The translations under genes and the position numbers were made by a program. Source: Dugong dugon (lineage: Eukaryota > Chordata > Mammalia > Sirenia > Dugongidae). Taken from it: a DNA stretch of 64,000 nucleotides. This document shows positions 23,561-36,620 of this stretch, piece by piece. The DNA is taken from NCBI GenBank assembly GCA_030035585.1, contig CM057460.1, forward strand, positions 134,028,714-134,092,713. The letters are read 5' to 3'. The first letter of the stretch is position 1, and each line of letters begins with the position of its first letter. Below the pieces are notes generated by a model that ran no database searches, was not told where the DNA came from, and saw only the letters and a program-made list of their open reading frames with translations.

Positions 23561-24400
23561 AGTTCTCAGAAGGGTGATGCACAAGGATTTGGGGCAAGTC
23601 ACAGAACTTTCTCAGTATTCTAATCTGTCAGGAACAGAGTTGACTGTGCGTGTGTTTGTGTACTTGTGTGTATGTATGAGAGAGAAAGAGAGTTTAGAAG
23701 AAGTAAGATATTTGATTGCATTGATTTTTCAAAACCCATCTTAAGTACTTTTAGTGTCTGCAACTTCCTGCTATCAGGGAACCTGGAAACTAAATCAGAG
23801 GGTCCTTGATGAAAAAGAAATGAAAACCAATGGAACAGAGTGGGTTGGGAGGGATATTCCACCCAGGTACAGATAGAAACATAAGGAAATATTTTTACTC
23901 TATTCCTTGTGCTCCCTTTCTCTTTTGGATGACACTGATCAAATAATAAATTTTGTTTCTCTAAGCATCATTTTCTGTGCTGGTCACTCTATCTGGGGCC
24001 AACACATTCTTCTGTAACATATGTTAATATTACTGTCTTAGGATCTGTCAAAATGAAGAATAACTTCCTTCTCTGTGCCAGACCTGGTTTGATACTCTTA
24101 ATTGCAAAGGGTCAGATCTTTCTTGGCAGCCATATACAGAAACTGGGCATAAGTTCTCACAGATATTTTTTCTCCTTCTCAAATGCAATGCCCAAACAAT
24201 ATTTAGATATTCCAAGCACTGCTGTGCTCTCTCTGCTGGAATTGAGTGTTTGCCATGGTTGGCAGGGCTAGCCCAGATCAGGTGCTGCTCCCTCTGTGAT
24301 TGAGAGTGGATGCTTCAGTCAGGGTCATCCTTCAGGAAATGAAGAAGGTCCTGAGACTTCCAAAAATAACCTTTCTTTGGACAAGATTATAGGCCTCTGC
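23561..24400. other. Intergenic, no feature recognised
   Basis: Contains a short GT-rich and GA-rich run near 23645-23695. No gene seen. Confidence 0.45.
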
Positions 24401-24402
24401 TG

Positions 24403-25415
24403 GTAATTGTTGTTAGGTGCCTACGAGTTGGTTCTGACTCAGAGACCTCATGTACAAGAGAACGAAATACTGCCCAGTCCTGCGCCATCCTCATAATTGT
24501 TGCTGTGTTTGGGCCCATTGTTGCAGCCACTGTGTCAGTCCATCTTGTTGAGAGTCTTCCTCCTTTTCACTGAACCTCTGCTTTACCAGCATGATGTCCT
24601 TTTCCAGGGACTGGTCCCTCCTGATAACATTTTCAAAGTACATGAGACGAAGTCTCTCCATCCTTGCTTCCACGGAGCATTCAGGCTGTACTTTTTCCAA
24701 GACAGATTTGTCCATTCTTCTGGCAGTCCATATTATCTTAAATATTCTTCACCAACACCATAATTCAAAGGCATCAATTCTTCTTCAGCCTTCCTTATTC
24801 ATTATCCAGCTTTCACAGGCATGTGAAGTGATTGAAAATATTATGGCTTTGGTCAGGTGCACCTTAGTCCTCAAGGTGACATCTTTGCTTTTTTAACACT
24901 TTAAATAGGTCTTTTGTGGCAGATTTTCCCAATGCAATTAAAAAACAAACTCGTTGCCGTCGAGTCAGTTCCTACTCATAGCAACCCTATAGGACAAAGT
25001 AGAATTGCCTCATAGGGTTTCCAAGGAATGGCTGCTGCATTTGAACTGCCAATCTTTAGGTTAGCAGCCGAGCTCTTAACCACTGTGCCACCAGGGCTCC
25101 CCCAGTGCAATTCATCATTTAATTTCTTGACTGCTGCTTCCGTGGGCATTGATTGTGGATCCAAGTACAATGAAATCCTTAACAACTTCAATCTTTTCTC
25201 TGTTTATTATGATGTTACTTATTGGTCCAGTTGTGAGGACTTTTGTTTTCTTTATGTTAAAGTGTAATTCACACTGAAGGCTGTAGTCTTTGATCTTCAT
25301 CAGTAAATGCTTCAAGTCCTCTTCACTTTCAGCAAGCAAGGTTGTGTCATCTGCATATCACAGGTTGTTAACGAGTCTCCCTCCAATCTTGATGCTGCGT
25401 TCTTCTTCATATAGT
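24403..25415 (-). mobile_element. RTE-type LINE 3' fragment (copy A), split by AfroSINE
   Basis: Minus-strand RTE, 3' end at left (GTTGTTAGGTGCCTACGAG). Conceptual translation of 25339-25115 (-) gives LAESEEDLKHLLMKIKDY and NIKKTKVLTTGPISN, the region just after the RT catalytic motif of RTE/BovB-type LINEs; 24715-24491 (-) gives C-terminal ARMERLRLMYFENVIRRD. The frame is broken. An AfroSINE (24940-25100) interrupts it. Confidence 0.88.
24940..25100 (-). mobile_element. AfroSINE nested in RTE copy A
   Basis: Minus-strand copy: TCGTTGCCGTCGAGTCAGTTC tail and CTTAACCACTGTGCCACC head. TSD CCCAATGCAATT (24928-24939) and CCCAGTGCAATT (25101-25112), one mismatch, both being RTE sequence. The SINE therefore arrived after the RTE. 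Confidence 0.92.
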
Positions 25416-25631
25416 CTGGGAAGAAGGACCCGGAGAGCTATTTCTGAGAAAATGAGCCAGTGAAAACCTTATGGATAGCAGCAGAACACTATCTTACTCT
25501 GGTAGAATTTCCCAAATTTAAAAATTCCTTAGGCTTCTGCCCATAGTGAGATCTTAACAGCCCTTTCTTCTGGTTTGTTTGAGATACAAGTGGCCATGTT
25601 TTTTATTAAAAAAAAAAAAGATTGGAAGACA

Positions 25632-26745
25632 CTTTGTTGTTGTTGTTGTTGCTGTTATGTGCTGTCAAGTCAGTTGCAACTCATAGCGACCCTAAATACA
25701 ATGGAACAAAACACTGCCCAGTCCTGTGCTATCCTCACAATTGTTGCTGTGTTTGAGCACACTGTTGCAGCCACTGTGTCAATCTATCTCATTGACGATC
25801 TTTCTCTTTTTCACTAACCCTTTAATTACAAAGCATGAGGTCCTTTTCCAGGGGCTAGTCCCTCCGATAACATGTCCAAAGTACTTGAGATGAAGTGTCA
25901 CCATCCTTACTTCTAAGGAGCATTCTGGCTGTACTTCTTCCAAGACAGATTTGTTCATTCTTCTTGCAGTCCATGGTATATTTAATATCCTTCACCAACA
26001 TCTTAATTAAAAGGCATCAATTTTTCTTTGGTCTTCCTTATTCATTGTCTAGCTTTTGCATGCATACGAGGTGGTTGGAGAATACCATCCATGGCTTGCG
26101 TGAGGCTCACCTTAGTCCTCAAAGTGTCATCCTTGCTTTTTGCAGCAGATTTGCCCAATGCAATATGTCATTTGATTTCTTGACTGCTGCTTCTGTGGGC
26201 ATTGGTTGTGGATACAAGTAAAATGAAATTCTTGGCAACTTCAATTTTTTCTCTGTTTATTATGCTGTTTCTTGTTGGTCCAGCTGTGAGGATTTTTGTT
26301 CTTTATGTTGAAGTGTAATCCATACTGAAGGCTGTGGTCTTTGATCTTCATCAGTAAGTACGACAAGCTCTGCTTGCTTTCAGCAAGCAAGGTTGTGTCA
26401 TCTGCATATCACAGGAAGGAATGAGTCTTCCTCCAATCCTGATGCTCCGCTCTTCTTCACATAGTCCATCTTCCCGGATTATTTGTTCAGCATACAGATT
26501 GAATAAGTATGGTGAAAGGATGCAACCCTGACACACACCTTTCCTGACTTTAAACCACACAGTATCCCCTTGTTCTGTGCAAACGACTGCGTCGTGGTCT
26601 ATATACAGTTTCCACATGAGCACAATTAAATGTTACGGAATTCCCATTCTTCACAATGTTATCCATAATTTGTCATGAGCCACACAGTTGAATGCCTTTG
26701 CATAGTCAATAAGACACAGGTAAACACCTTTCTGGCATTCTCTGC
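25632..26745 (-). mobile_element. RTE-type LINE 3' fragment (copy B)
   Basis: Starts with (TTG)n at 25636, so the RTE strand ends in (CAA)n. Covers the same region as copy A and extends further into RT: 26623-26351 (-) encodes VRKGVCQGCILSPYLFNLYAE, an RT motif, followed by a shifted version of the YADD region. Non-functional. It lies ~215 bp from copy A in the same orientation but is a separate insertion, since each has its own 3' end. Confidence 0.9.
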
Positions 26746-27705
26746 TTTCAGCCAAGATCCATATATGACATATATCAAACAAGAAAATGAACAGAATGCC
26801 GTCGAGCTCAAGAGACCATCAAGTACACACTTTGCTTATTTTTCAGAAAAGAAAGAGCTACGTATATCCCACAGGGAAGAGTGGAGGCCTGGGTTTCGTT
26901 CTTTGCTTGAGACTGTTGGCCACAATTTAGTAGTACCCCATTCTTGTAAGAAGGAAAAGTACATACATCGTGGGTTATAAAAGGCTCATCCCTTTCTGAT
27001 GGTTTTCCTGATACCATCATAATATTCAGAATAGTACTTCAATACAATTACTTCTGCAGGTGTTCTGAACCTCAGGTTCATAAATACTCAAGAAGTCTGT
27101 GATATTACTATATCACAATTAAAATAGGTGTCACATCTAAAAATATTTGATAAATTACTTCAGTAAAATTAGTTTCACTTGTAATAGTTAGAATTTTATT
27201 TTTTTGCATGTAAATACATTCTTCTGAAAAGAGGTCTATAGGCTTTGTGGAACTGCCAAAAGGACCCATGGCACTAAAAATGTTAAGAATCCTGGATGTA
27301 GTAGATGTTTCCATAGGTTGCAAGAGGTCATTTTATATGATGTTCTGGTTTCATTAATCTAATTTTCAGAGTTATTGGTTTTTCCTTCAGTGGCCTCACC
27401 ACAATGGTCTCAGCATCTGTTGGTTTGTGCTAAGCCTCTATGACGTGCTGCAATTGTAAGTCTTTCTTTGGGCAGAACACTACTTTCAATTTGGTAACAG
27501 TGCAGTTCATAATGGAAAATATTCTTTCTTCATAATCATGTCAGCGTTTATTGAACAAATCCTATGTGCTACTTACTATGCTAGCCAAAGAAGATACTAG
27601 GTCAAATAAAAAACAATCACTTTTAAGACTATCAGCTTATAGTCGAGAGAGAGAGAGAGAGAGAGTGTGTGTAATAACTTCCTGATTTATGTTTTCCCCT
27701 CACAG
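26746..27705. other. Upstream intergenic or intron of ZNF474, with (GA)n(GT)n microsatellite
   Basis: A GA repeat followed by GT lies at about 27646-27671. Sequence at 27230-27300 weakly resembles an old hAT element (CCAAAAGGACCCATGGCAC). The end, 27690-27705, reads as a pyrimidine-rich tract followed by CACAG, a good splice acceptor. I could not identify an upstream ZNF474 exon. Confidence 0.5.
27690..27705 (+). promoter_or_regulatory. Candidate splice acceptor before the ZNF474 coding exon
   Basis: A TGTTTTCCCCTCACAG-type tract ends in AG at 27704-27705. It would start the exon at 27706, upstream of the ATG at 27919. No transcript data are available here. Confidence 0.55.
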
Positions 27706-27900
27706 ATCTTGGAGGCATCTGAGGTTTAATGGGGACTTTCCAGCATTCCAGACTGCTGCCTTGCAATGAAGCTCTGCGTCATGGTCTATGGGTTTAAGGT
27801 ACTGGCAACAGTGTGGAACCCCAGGACAGCCAACCTCACTAACATTCGCTCTAAGCAGAAGCCCAAAATGAGCCTGGCCTGAAATCAGAGCAAGCACTAG

Positions 27901-28971
<1,071 letters not shown>

Positions 28972-31380
28972 GATGTACTAGGTGGACCTGGGGGTACATT
29001 CTGCCTCTAGGGGAGTGAGAGAAAACTGTCCCAGAATCAGTCACCTCACCCCTAGGATGACTTTTTACAGTGCTTATTTCTGCCTCAATGTAGTCTGTCC
29101 AAGTTGACCCTTGTTGGACTCCAAGGGCCATACCTCTCGGAAAAGTAGATACAAGAACATCCTTGCCTGGTTGGTTCATATTCCTCTTCAGTTCTGCTAT
29201 ATAAAAGAGAGATGGACCTCTTTCTTCCCTGATCCTTCATACCAATAATCCCTAGGAGAGACTATTATTTGCAAATGACTCATTAATGCTGTGTCTACAT
29301 TACAGAGATATAATTCCCATTCCAACAGCCAATATTTATTGCCGGTTTATTTTAGTCATCTACCTTAGGAATTCATTTTTGGCAATGCTGGGTTATGTTA
29401 AGTTTATCTTACTAAAATAGAATCTGTGTCAAAAACCCCAGATGACTTTAGAAATAATTAAATACTGGAGTGCTTTCAGAAATACACATGCTTTGCAAAT
29501 ATAGCATATTTTCTTTAAACACTTACATGATTGTAGTAATTAAGGTATTAATCCTAACATAGTCACTAAAATACCTAAGTGTGATGTTTATGGTCCTGGG
29601 AGGTACTGAGTTCCCTTTGCTGATCTATAGCCTGTGTTTGAGTTGAAATCCAGGGCCTGAACCCAACTTGGGTCATCCTAAAACAAACAAACATGGCTCA
29701 AGGTGTCCCTAGCTTATAGGGTGAAGAGTTGTTGGGCCTTTACCTGAAGTTTCATCAGCACAGGATTAGGGAAGAATGGAGGGTGGCTACCTGCAAGACA
29801 GGGCATAGTCCATGCCCTTTGTCCTTCCATTAAAGCCAGGGAAGTGGATGTGCTACCCTGGGTCACTCCTTACAGAATGTGAAGTCATGAGAAGTAGGAG
29901 ATGGTCAAAGTCTTTTCTCCACGTCTTGCTACTTGAAACGCCCATCATGTGGGAACTCTTTAATGGACTTTTTAGGGGAACTAAGGTTATACAATCTATT
30001 GTAAAATCTGTTGTAAAAGACAATACCAGAGGGATTGGGGGGGCATCTATTTTTTTAATCCAATTTTTCTTCTTTATTTTAAAATGTTATTTCTTTGGGG
30101 AATGTTTAGTTCGATTTTCTTTCATATTTAGAACAAAATGATTGTGCACTTACTGGTTTTGAAGATTCCAAGACAATGATTCTGAAGCTGAAGAGTCAGA
30201 CGAACAGATGCTGGGCAAGTTTTCCAATGAATGTTGTAGAAAGAACAGTTAATTTCTTTGACTAACGAAAACCCAAACTCTTAAGTGTGGCATAGGCTAC
30301 AAACTGGTCTCATAAGCATGATCTGTTTTTCCCATCTTCTGGCTGTTGCTTTTCTTCTAAAACGTGTGGGGTCCGGATTCAGAGAGGAAAAGAATCCATG
30401 TCTCTGGGCTAAAAGTCAGAAACTCCTTTTATGTTCTGACTTACAGCCCTGTTTCTTGACTGTATGCATTTACTTCAAATGTTCTTATTACAGATCTCGA
30501 GATAGGGAAGAGTGTGGTCAGGATTCCTGTGCTTGTTGTTGTAACACATACTTTGTGCTCCCAAGAGTGGAGCCAACAGGCAGAGCACAGCGTGTTCTCA
30601 CTCAGTCACGACTGCAGAGAGGCTGGCCTGGGCTCCCGGTTCACATAAGACATCTTCCTGACTCACCCCATCATCTGGAGAGGATAACATTAGGATGAGA
30701 GGTCAGCGATGGCCCCTCCATAGCCCATGAGTAGGGACTCCCTCAGAACAAGGGCATCTGGCGCACTTGGTGATGTCAGAGCACGCACAGCCCTGCCCCC
30801 AGACCTGAAATCAGATGTGTCATTGGGAAACTGGCACCCACTGCCATCAGATGTGTGCCGGCCAGTTTGGGGACTACACAGACTTTCACAGAGGGCATAC
30901 AAAGGTCATCCAACATAAGGTCTCTTTAGCTGCCAGATTTAAAACAAGTTCAGGTTAATTAAAATGCAGGAAACTCTGAGGTCAGAGTGGCATAAGACTT
31001 CCTGGAGAAGATGGTTGCCATTCCACAGTGCTTTTGGCAGAGAGCCTTTTCTGGGTAGTGTAGTTTTCTTTTTTAGTTATTGTTTGATCCTGTCTATTGA
31101 TGTTTTTTCTTTCTTTGTATCATTTAAAATTTAGATGGTACAATGAATCACCTATTTTGCATCAAGGGCACTACCTTATACGTTATTAGATTTCAGAATG
31201 TGATCTGCCTGTGACTGCCGACTTTTGACTGACTGACACACATGCATTCCTTTGTAGAATTCAGATGTCTGCTTATTCTCATCACTTAGAGCCATTTCCC
31301 TCTAGAATCCTTGATCTGACTTCAGATTAGAATCAGCTGTCTCGCCTAAGGTTCTCAAAGGGTTTGATCTCTTTTTTGTT
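28972..31380. other. ZNF474 3' flank and intergenic sequence
   Basis: Probably holds the 3'UTR. A possible poly(A) signal ATTAAA is at 29829-29834; no AATAAA was found nearby. ORFs at 29812-30141, 30285-30698 and 30727-30918 show no domain. (TTG)n at about 31377-31391. Confidence 0.45.
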
Positions 31381-31399
31381 GTTGTTGTTGTCAAAAATA

Positions 31400-31618
31400 G
31401 ACTCAGTAAGGGGACCTCATACCATCAAGAAAGCAGTGCCAGGAGCAGAGCACGTCCTTTGGACTGGGGTCCCTGCGCAGAGAAGCTCCTAGTCGGGGGG
31501 ATCACCAAAAAGAAGAAGGCCGACAGAGAGAAAAAGCCTTCCCCTGGAGGTGACACCTTGAATTTGGACTTTTAGCCTACTTTGACTGTGAGGAAATAAA
31601 CTTCTCTTCGTTAAAACC
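31400..31618 (+). mobile_element. Type 1 LTR, 3' part only
   Basis: Matches the downstream half of the 48614-49117 LTR: ACCTCATACCATCAAGAAAGC, GTCCTTTGGAC, TTGAATTTGGACTT and GGAAATAAACTTCTCT (AATAAA). Truncated at both ends, followed by a TA microsatellite. Confidence 0.83.
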
Positions 31619-31624
31619 AAATAT

Positions 31625-32427
31625 ATATATATATACTCAGTAAAACATACATCAATTCAACCATTTCTACCTGTACAATTCAGTGACCTTGATTACATTC
31701 TTAGAGTTGTGCAACCATTCTCATGCTCCTTTTCTGAGTTGTTCCTCCCCCATTAACATGAACTCACAGCCCCCCAAAGTTCCTATCTAATCTTTTGAGT
31801 TGCTGCTGTCACTTTGATCCTGTATAGCTAGTTCTCAGAAGCGCATAATGCTTAAGGCAGACACTTTTTACTAGTTTAGCTAAACTATTGTTTGGTTTCA
31901 AGAAGACTTCAAGGAATATTTTTGGTTTAAGTTTTAAAGATTACCTTAGGGCAATAGTTTCAGGGGTTCATCCAGCCCCCATGGCTCCAGAAGTCTGGAG
32001 TCCGTGAGAATTTGAAATTTTGTTCTGCAATTTCCTGCTTTTGATCAGAATTCTATAGAATCTTTGATCAAAATGTTCAGTAATGGTAGCCATACACCAT
32101 CCAGTTCTTTTGGTTTCGTGGCAAAGGAGGTAGTTGTTCATGGAGGCAATTAGCCACACATTCCATATGCTCCTCCTATTCCCGACTGTCTTCTTCCTCT
32201 GTTACTCCGGGTGAATAAAGACCAATTGTCATGCCTTGGATGGCCACTTTCAAGCTTTTAAGACCCCAGGCACTACACAACAAACTAGGAGACAGAACAG
32301 AAGCACAAAACAAGTTATTAGGCCAAATAACTGGGATATCCCATGAAACCATGATCTAAACCTACAAACCAAGGAGCAAAATCCTTTGAGGTTTTTGGTT
32401 GTATATGAGCAATCTCAGAAGCTACTC
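31625..32427 (-). mobile_element. L1 3'UTR fragment
   Basis: Minus-strand L1 3'UTR. Its reverse complement contains GGGTCTTAAAAGCTTG and GCCATCCAAGGC, matching the 3'UTR near 62865-62900, and ends with the tail block near 31640-31680. No coding content; the minus-strand ORF at 31968-32159 is chance. Confidence 0.8.
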
Positions 32428-32885
32428 TTTTTTTTTTTTTTTTTTGTCATTGTTGTAAACATATCACACAACTTTGCCAATTTAACTTTTTATAGGTGTA
32501 CAACTTACTGACAACAGTTACAATAATTGGCTGTACAACCGTACCCTTAATCAATGCTATTTTTCCATCACGGTTAACCCCCCTTTTCCTCTCCCTCCCA
32601 CCCCTGGTAACCACTAATAAACTTTGGTCTCTGTACATTTGCCTTTTCTTGTCTTTTTATATAAGTGGGTTCATACAATATTTGTCCTTTTGTGATTGAA
32701 GTATTTCATTCAGCATAATGTCTTCAAGCTCCATCCATATTGTAGCATGTATTAAGACTTTGTTTCTTCTACTGGCTGAGTAGTATTCCATTGTATGTAT
32801 GTACCATAGTTTGTTTATCCATTCATCTGTTGATAGGCATTTAGGTTGTTTGCACTTTGGGTTGTTGTGAATAGTGTAAGGGGTT
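32428..32885 (-). mobile_element. Second L1 3' fragment with poly(A)
   Basis: Begins with an 18-bp T run (poly(A) on the minus strand) at about 32428-32445. Ends with GAGTAGTATTCCATTGTATG and TTTATCCATTCATCTGTTGA, the 3' end of L1 ORF2. A separate insertion from the one at its left. Confidence 0.85.
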
Positions 32886-34320
32886 CAATGTTATAGTGAA
32901 TTCAGGTGAGGAAACTATTTTCAGAATCCTGATGACGTACTTGGAAAACAATTCACTCTGGTTGGGTGACAATGATTGTTTTCCCTGGCAGAGTGAATTA
33001 CTTTCTGCTCAGAATGTTCCTCCAACACAGATTGGCTCAGTTCCTTTATGACACAGATGCTCCTGTTAAACTTCAATCAAATCTAAACACATATAAATGT
33101 TGCTAAGATGAGTTCTCCTCCAAGACCTTGGTGGGCATTTTGCTTTAGTTCTGCTTTGCCCTCTAACCTCTGTATGGACTTGAGTTGTTTACATTGCTTC
33201 TTATCTGATGTATAGGGCTGAATGCATGCTTTCTGATCTCACAAAAAAGTTGTGAAGGACACGGAGCTCTGACATAGCCATGTCCACTAGATCCTGTTTT
33301 GATGTTCTGATGGATCTCCCTACTCTGATCCCCAGTGTAGATTTTTATTTAAAATCTGACTGTCCTGGGATTGTTGCTTTCCCATTACATGTGTAATGAG
33401 CAGCATCATGCCCCCTTTCTTTCCTCTAGGAGAAGAAGAGCCTTCATAAACAATATCTAACTTGGCAAGATTTTGAAACTGGTGTTAATTCCATACAAAA
33501 TTTTGACTCATTCTATGGGAAACCATTTTAAATTTTAATTTAGCATCTATTTAATAAGATCCTTTGAAGTGTCTTTTAGTAAGCTCTTTCCAAAACGATA
33601 TGGAGAACATGATGATATAAGTCATTTCTGATCCTTCTTTTAATACGAATGAATAAATTTTAATATTTTCTAATATTTTAATATTTTAATGTTTGTCAGA
33701 AATATTGTTCTTTCTAGAAGCTGATGTTATTTCATACTTTGGCTTTAGGCCTTTTCAGGCAGGCTAATTGGAACACAGACTCACAGAGTTAATTAAATAT
33801 AACTGTAAATGGAAATGAAGCCTTTACCTGATTAACTTTTATTAGTTAGATAATGCTGGGGGATATTTTCTTAAGATTTTGTTTGTAACTTGTGAAACAC
33901 TGTTCCTAAAAATCCTGTCCTATATTACAAGATAGGCATTGCTTTTCTTAAGGGAAACTATCTTTTCTATAAATGATGGTCAGTCTCTCTGAATGCGGTT
34001 TTAAGACGCCTTTCATATCCCAGATGCCCCTATTTGAGGCAAAGCCCCACCAGACAATTCTCTAGTATCTGGTGCTGCCATCTGGCGTTTTGTTTTAAAG
34101 TAATTTCTTCTATACAATCAAAAATATTATTTGCTGTTTCATGGCTAAGTACCTCATTCTTTAAAGGCAACATTCTCAGTAAAAGCTCACAACAAAAAAG
34201 ACTCAGAAGGGAAGGATAGATGTTTCTCACATTTTCAAATTTTATTTGTGTGAGTGCATGTACATCTGTTGGGTAAGAAGAATTTGAAGTTTAGTGAGAG
34301 ACATAGGAGGAAGGAAACTT
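32886..34320. other. Intergenic, no feature recognised
   Basis: AT-rich. A short TAATATTTT repeat lies at about 33660-33690. No gene seen. Confidence 0.45.
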
Positions 34321-34324
34321 TTGT

Positions 34325-34985
34325 TGCGTACCTTTCTGGTTGGCACTTAATATGTATGATCTCATCTTAGTCTTCATAATATTACTATGATATGGATGTT
34401 GTATTTGTTTTCTAGGGCTACTGTAGCAAAGAACAACAAATTGAGTGGCTTAAAACGACAAAGTTGTTCTCTCACAATTATGGAGGCTTAGAAGTCTGAA
34501 AGCAAGGTGTCAGCAGAGTTGCTTCCTTCTGGAGGCTCTGAGGGAAAATATGTTCCTTGGCTGTCTCCTAGCTTCTGGTGTTGCCAGCAATCCTTGGCAT
34601 TCCTTGGCTTGCAGCTGCATTTCTCCATTCTCTGGCTCCATCGTCACATGGTGTTTCCCTGTGTCTGTGTCTCTTCTCCTTTTCTTATAAGGATACCAGT
34701 CATATTGAATTAGAGTCCACCCTAATGACCTTATCTAAACTTAATTACATCTGCAAAGAGCCTATTTACAAATAAGGTCATATTCATAGGTACAGGGGTT
34801 AGAACTTCAAAGTATCTTTTTTGGGGAGACTATTCAACCCATAATGTATATTATTTACCCATTTTCTAGATGGGGAGACTTAGATTCCAAGAGGTTAAAG
34901 AATTTGCCGAAGTCACACAGTGGGTGTGGCAGTGGATATGAGAACCAGCTCTGTTTAATTACAAAGACCCGTGTTTTCTAACATC
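34325..34985 (-). repeat. MIR SINE split by a MaLR LTR
   Basis: Left part 34325-34399 (TTGGCACTTAATATGTATGATC) and right part ~34847-34985 (ACCCATTTTCTAGATGGGG, AAGTCACACAG) form one minus-strand MIR. The LTR between them (34400-34842) entered the MIR. Confidence 0.75.
34400..34842 (-). mobile_element. MaLR (MLT1/MST-type) solo LTR inside MIR
   Basis: Reverse view of a MaLR LTR: GAGTGGCTTAAAACGAC, TTCTGGAGGCTCTGAGGG, TTCTTATAAGGATACCAGTC and TTGGGGAGACTATTCAACCC. Flanks GATGT (34395-34399) and AATGT (34843-34847) fit a 5-bp TSD with one change. The right end is slightly eroded. Confidence 0.78.
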
Positions 34986-35084
34986 ACTACAATGAAGGTA
35001 TAGATGTAATAAAACAAAGGGTTATGTTTACCCTGCCAAGCTGTGAATGTTAGGTGGGACAAAGAAGAAAGAAGTTTGTTCATT

Positions 35085-36620
35085 CAATAAGTATTATTAG
35101 GCATTGGACTAAGGACTAATATATAATCATAAAAATATATATTATATATATATATAATATATATAATTATAGTCCTATGGAGGAAATTAGATGAAATACA
35201 TGAAAATACATATGTAATTTCAAATCATGCTATGACAGTGAATAAAGGTGGGATGTGGACTTTCAAGATCTTGGTTAGGAAGTAACATTTCAGCTGAGAT
35301 ATGAGAGATGTGAAGGCATTAATCAGAAGGAAAAATAGAGAAGGAGGGCATTCCAGCCAAGGATAACATGTGTGAAAGCCCTGAAGCATGAAAGATCTTA
35401 TAAGGAAGTAAAAGAAGTCCAAATGTGGCCAGAGCCACATGAGGGAGGGGACAGGCACTCAAGATGAGGTTGTAGAGGCAGCATAGTTCCTTCCTTCAGC
35501 TGCTCTGTGGACATAGGATGATCGTCTTTTGGTTACTACAGGAACTCAGGTAAGAGCAGATGATGACTTGGTCGAGAGAGGTCACAGCAGAGTTGGAGAG
35601 AAAGTACACTGGGTAGAACCTGGTGATAGGATGTGGAGGGGTGAAAAAGGTGGTCAAGGATGACTGCTGAATTTCTAGCTTGAGCAACTGCATAAGCTGT
35701 CTTATTTTCAAGGATGCAGAACACCTGAGAAAGGGCAGGCTTTGGGGGATAAAACCAATGGTTTCATTTTGTATACATCAAATTCAAAATGCTTGTGTGA
35801 TATCTAGGTGGATACATTGTTTGTTTTTGTTTTTGCTGTTGAGTCGATTTCCACTCATGGCGACCCTATATGTGTCAGAGTATTACTGTGCTCCATAGAA
35901 TTTTCAATGGCTGATATTTTAGAAGTAGATCTCCAGACCTTTTTTCCGAGGTGCCTCTAGTGGACTCAAACCACCAACATTTTGGTTAGCAGCCAAGTGC
36001 CTTAACCATTTGCACCACCCAGTGACTCCAAATCATTAAGTTAGGCTGCATACATGCATCTGGAACTCAGAAGAAAAGACTGGGCTAGGGATATACATTT
36101 GTGCATCATTAACATATATTCAAAGCCATTGTAATGAGCATAAAATTAGAAAAATAGAAAGGCCTAGGGCTGAGCCCAGCGGCATTAAAAGAGGCAGAGT
36201 AGAAGAGAAGGAGCTGGAGAATGAGTGGCTGGAGACAGGGAGAAGCACCTGAAGAGTATTGTGCCACAGAAGCTGAAGATCAGAGAAAATGTCAAGAATA
36301 AGGGTGTGGATACCGTGGGAAATACCGAGAGGTTGAGTAAGATGAGGACTAAAAATTATCTAGTTGATTTGGCAGTGTGGATTTTTCTCGATAATCTGGG
36401 AGAGAATACATTCAGTGTAGTGGTAGAAATGGCAGAGTGTGTGGGTAATGAAGATGTGAAGACAGGATGTGTTTTGAGAAGTTTGGCCTTGAAGTCTAGG
36501 AGAGAAATAGCAAGTAGGCTAGAAATAGAGATATTGGGTTAAGAGGGGTTTCTTTAACTCTTGGGAGCTTCTGGACTATATTTGAACACTTAAGATAATG
36601 ATCCAGTGGAGAGAGGGAGG
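35085..36620 (+). repeat. Old interspersed repeat (family uncertain), split by AfroSINE
   Basis: Blocks such as GGAGGGCATTCCAGCCAAGG, GTGTGAAAGCCCTGAAGCATG, TGGTCAAGGATGACTGCTGA and GCCTAGGGCTGAGCCCAG are, as far as I know, widely dispersed in placental genomes. I cannot name the family. An AT microsatellite lies at 35130-35170. Antisense ORFs at 35225-35458 and 35496-35724 arise from the repeat. Confidence 0.5.
35821..36030 (-). mobile_element. AfroSINE variant
   Basis: T/G-rich tail (TTTGTTTTTGTTTTTG), TTGAGTCGATTTCCACTCATGG, a GTAGATCTCCAGACC body, and head ending TTTGCACCACCCAGTGACTCC. Same subfamily as 11009 and 17101. Interrupts the older repeat at 35085-36620. Confidence 0.9.

Noticed and set aside
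24403..26745. Two adjacent RTE copies as a tandem duplication
   Set aside because: Each has its own 3' end with (TTG)n, their extents differ, and intervening DNA is unrelated; independent insertions fit better.
24403..26745. Ruminant or reptile-derived BovB LINE, hence a ruminant genome
   Set aside because: The RTE proteins resemble the BovB group, but the accompanying SINEs are AfroSINE-like with no ruminant SINE, so an afrotherian RTE is more likely.
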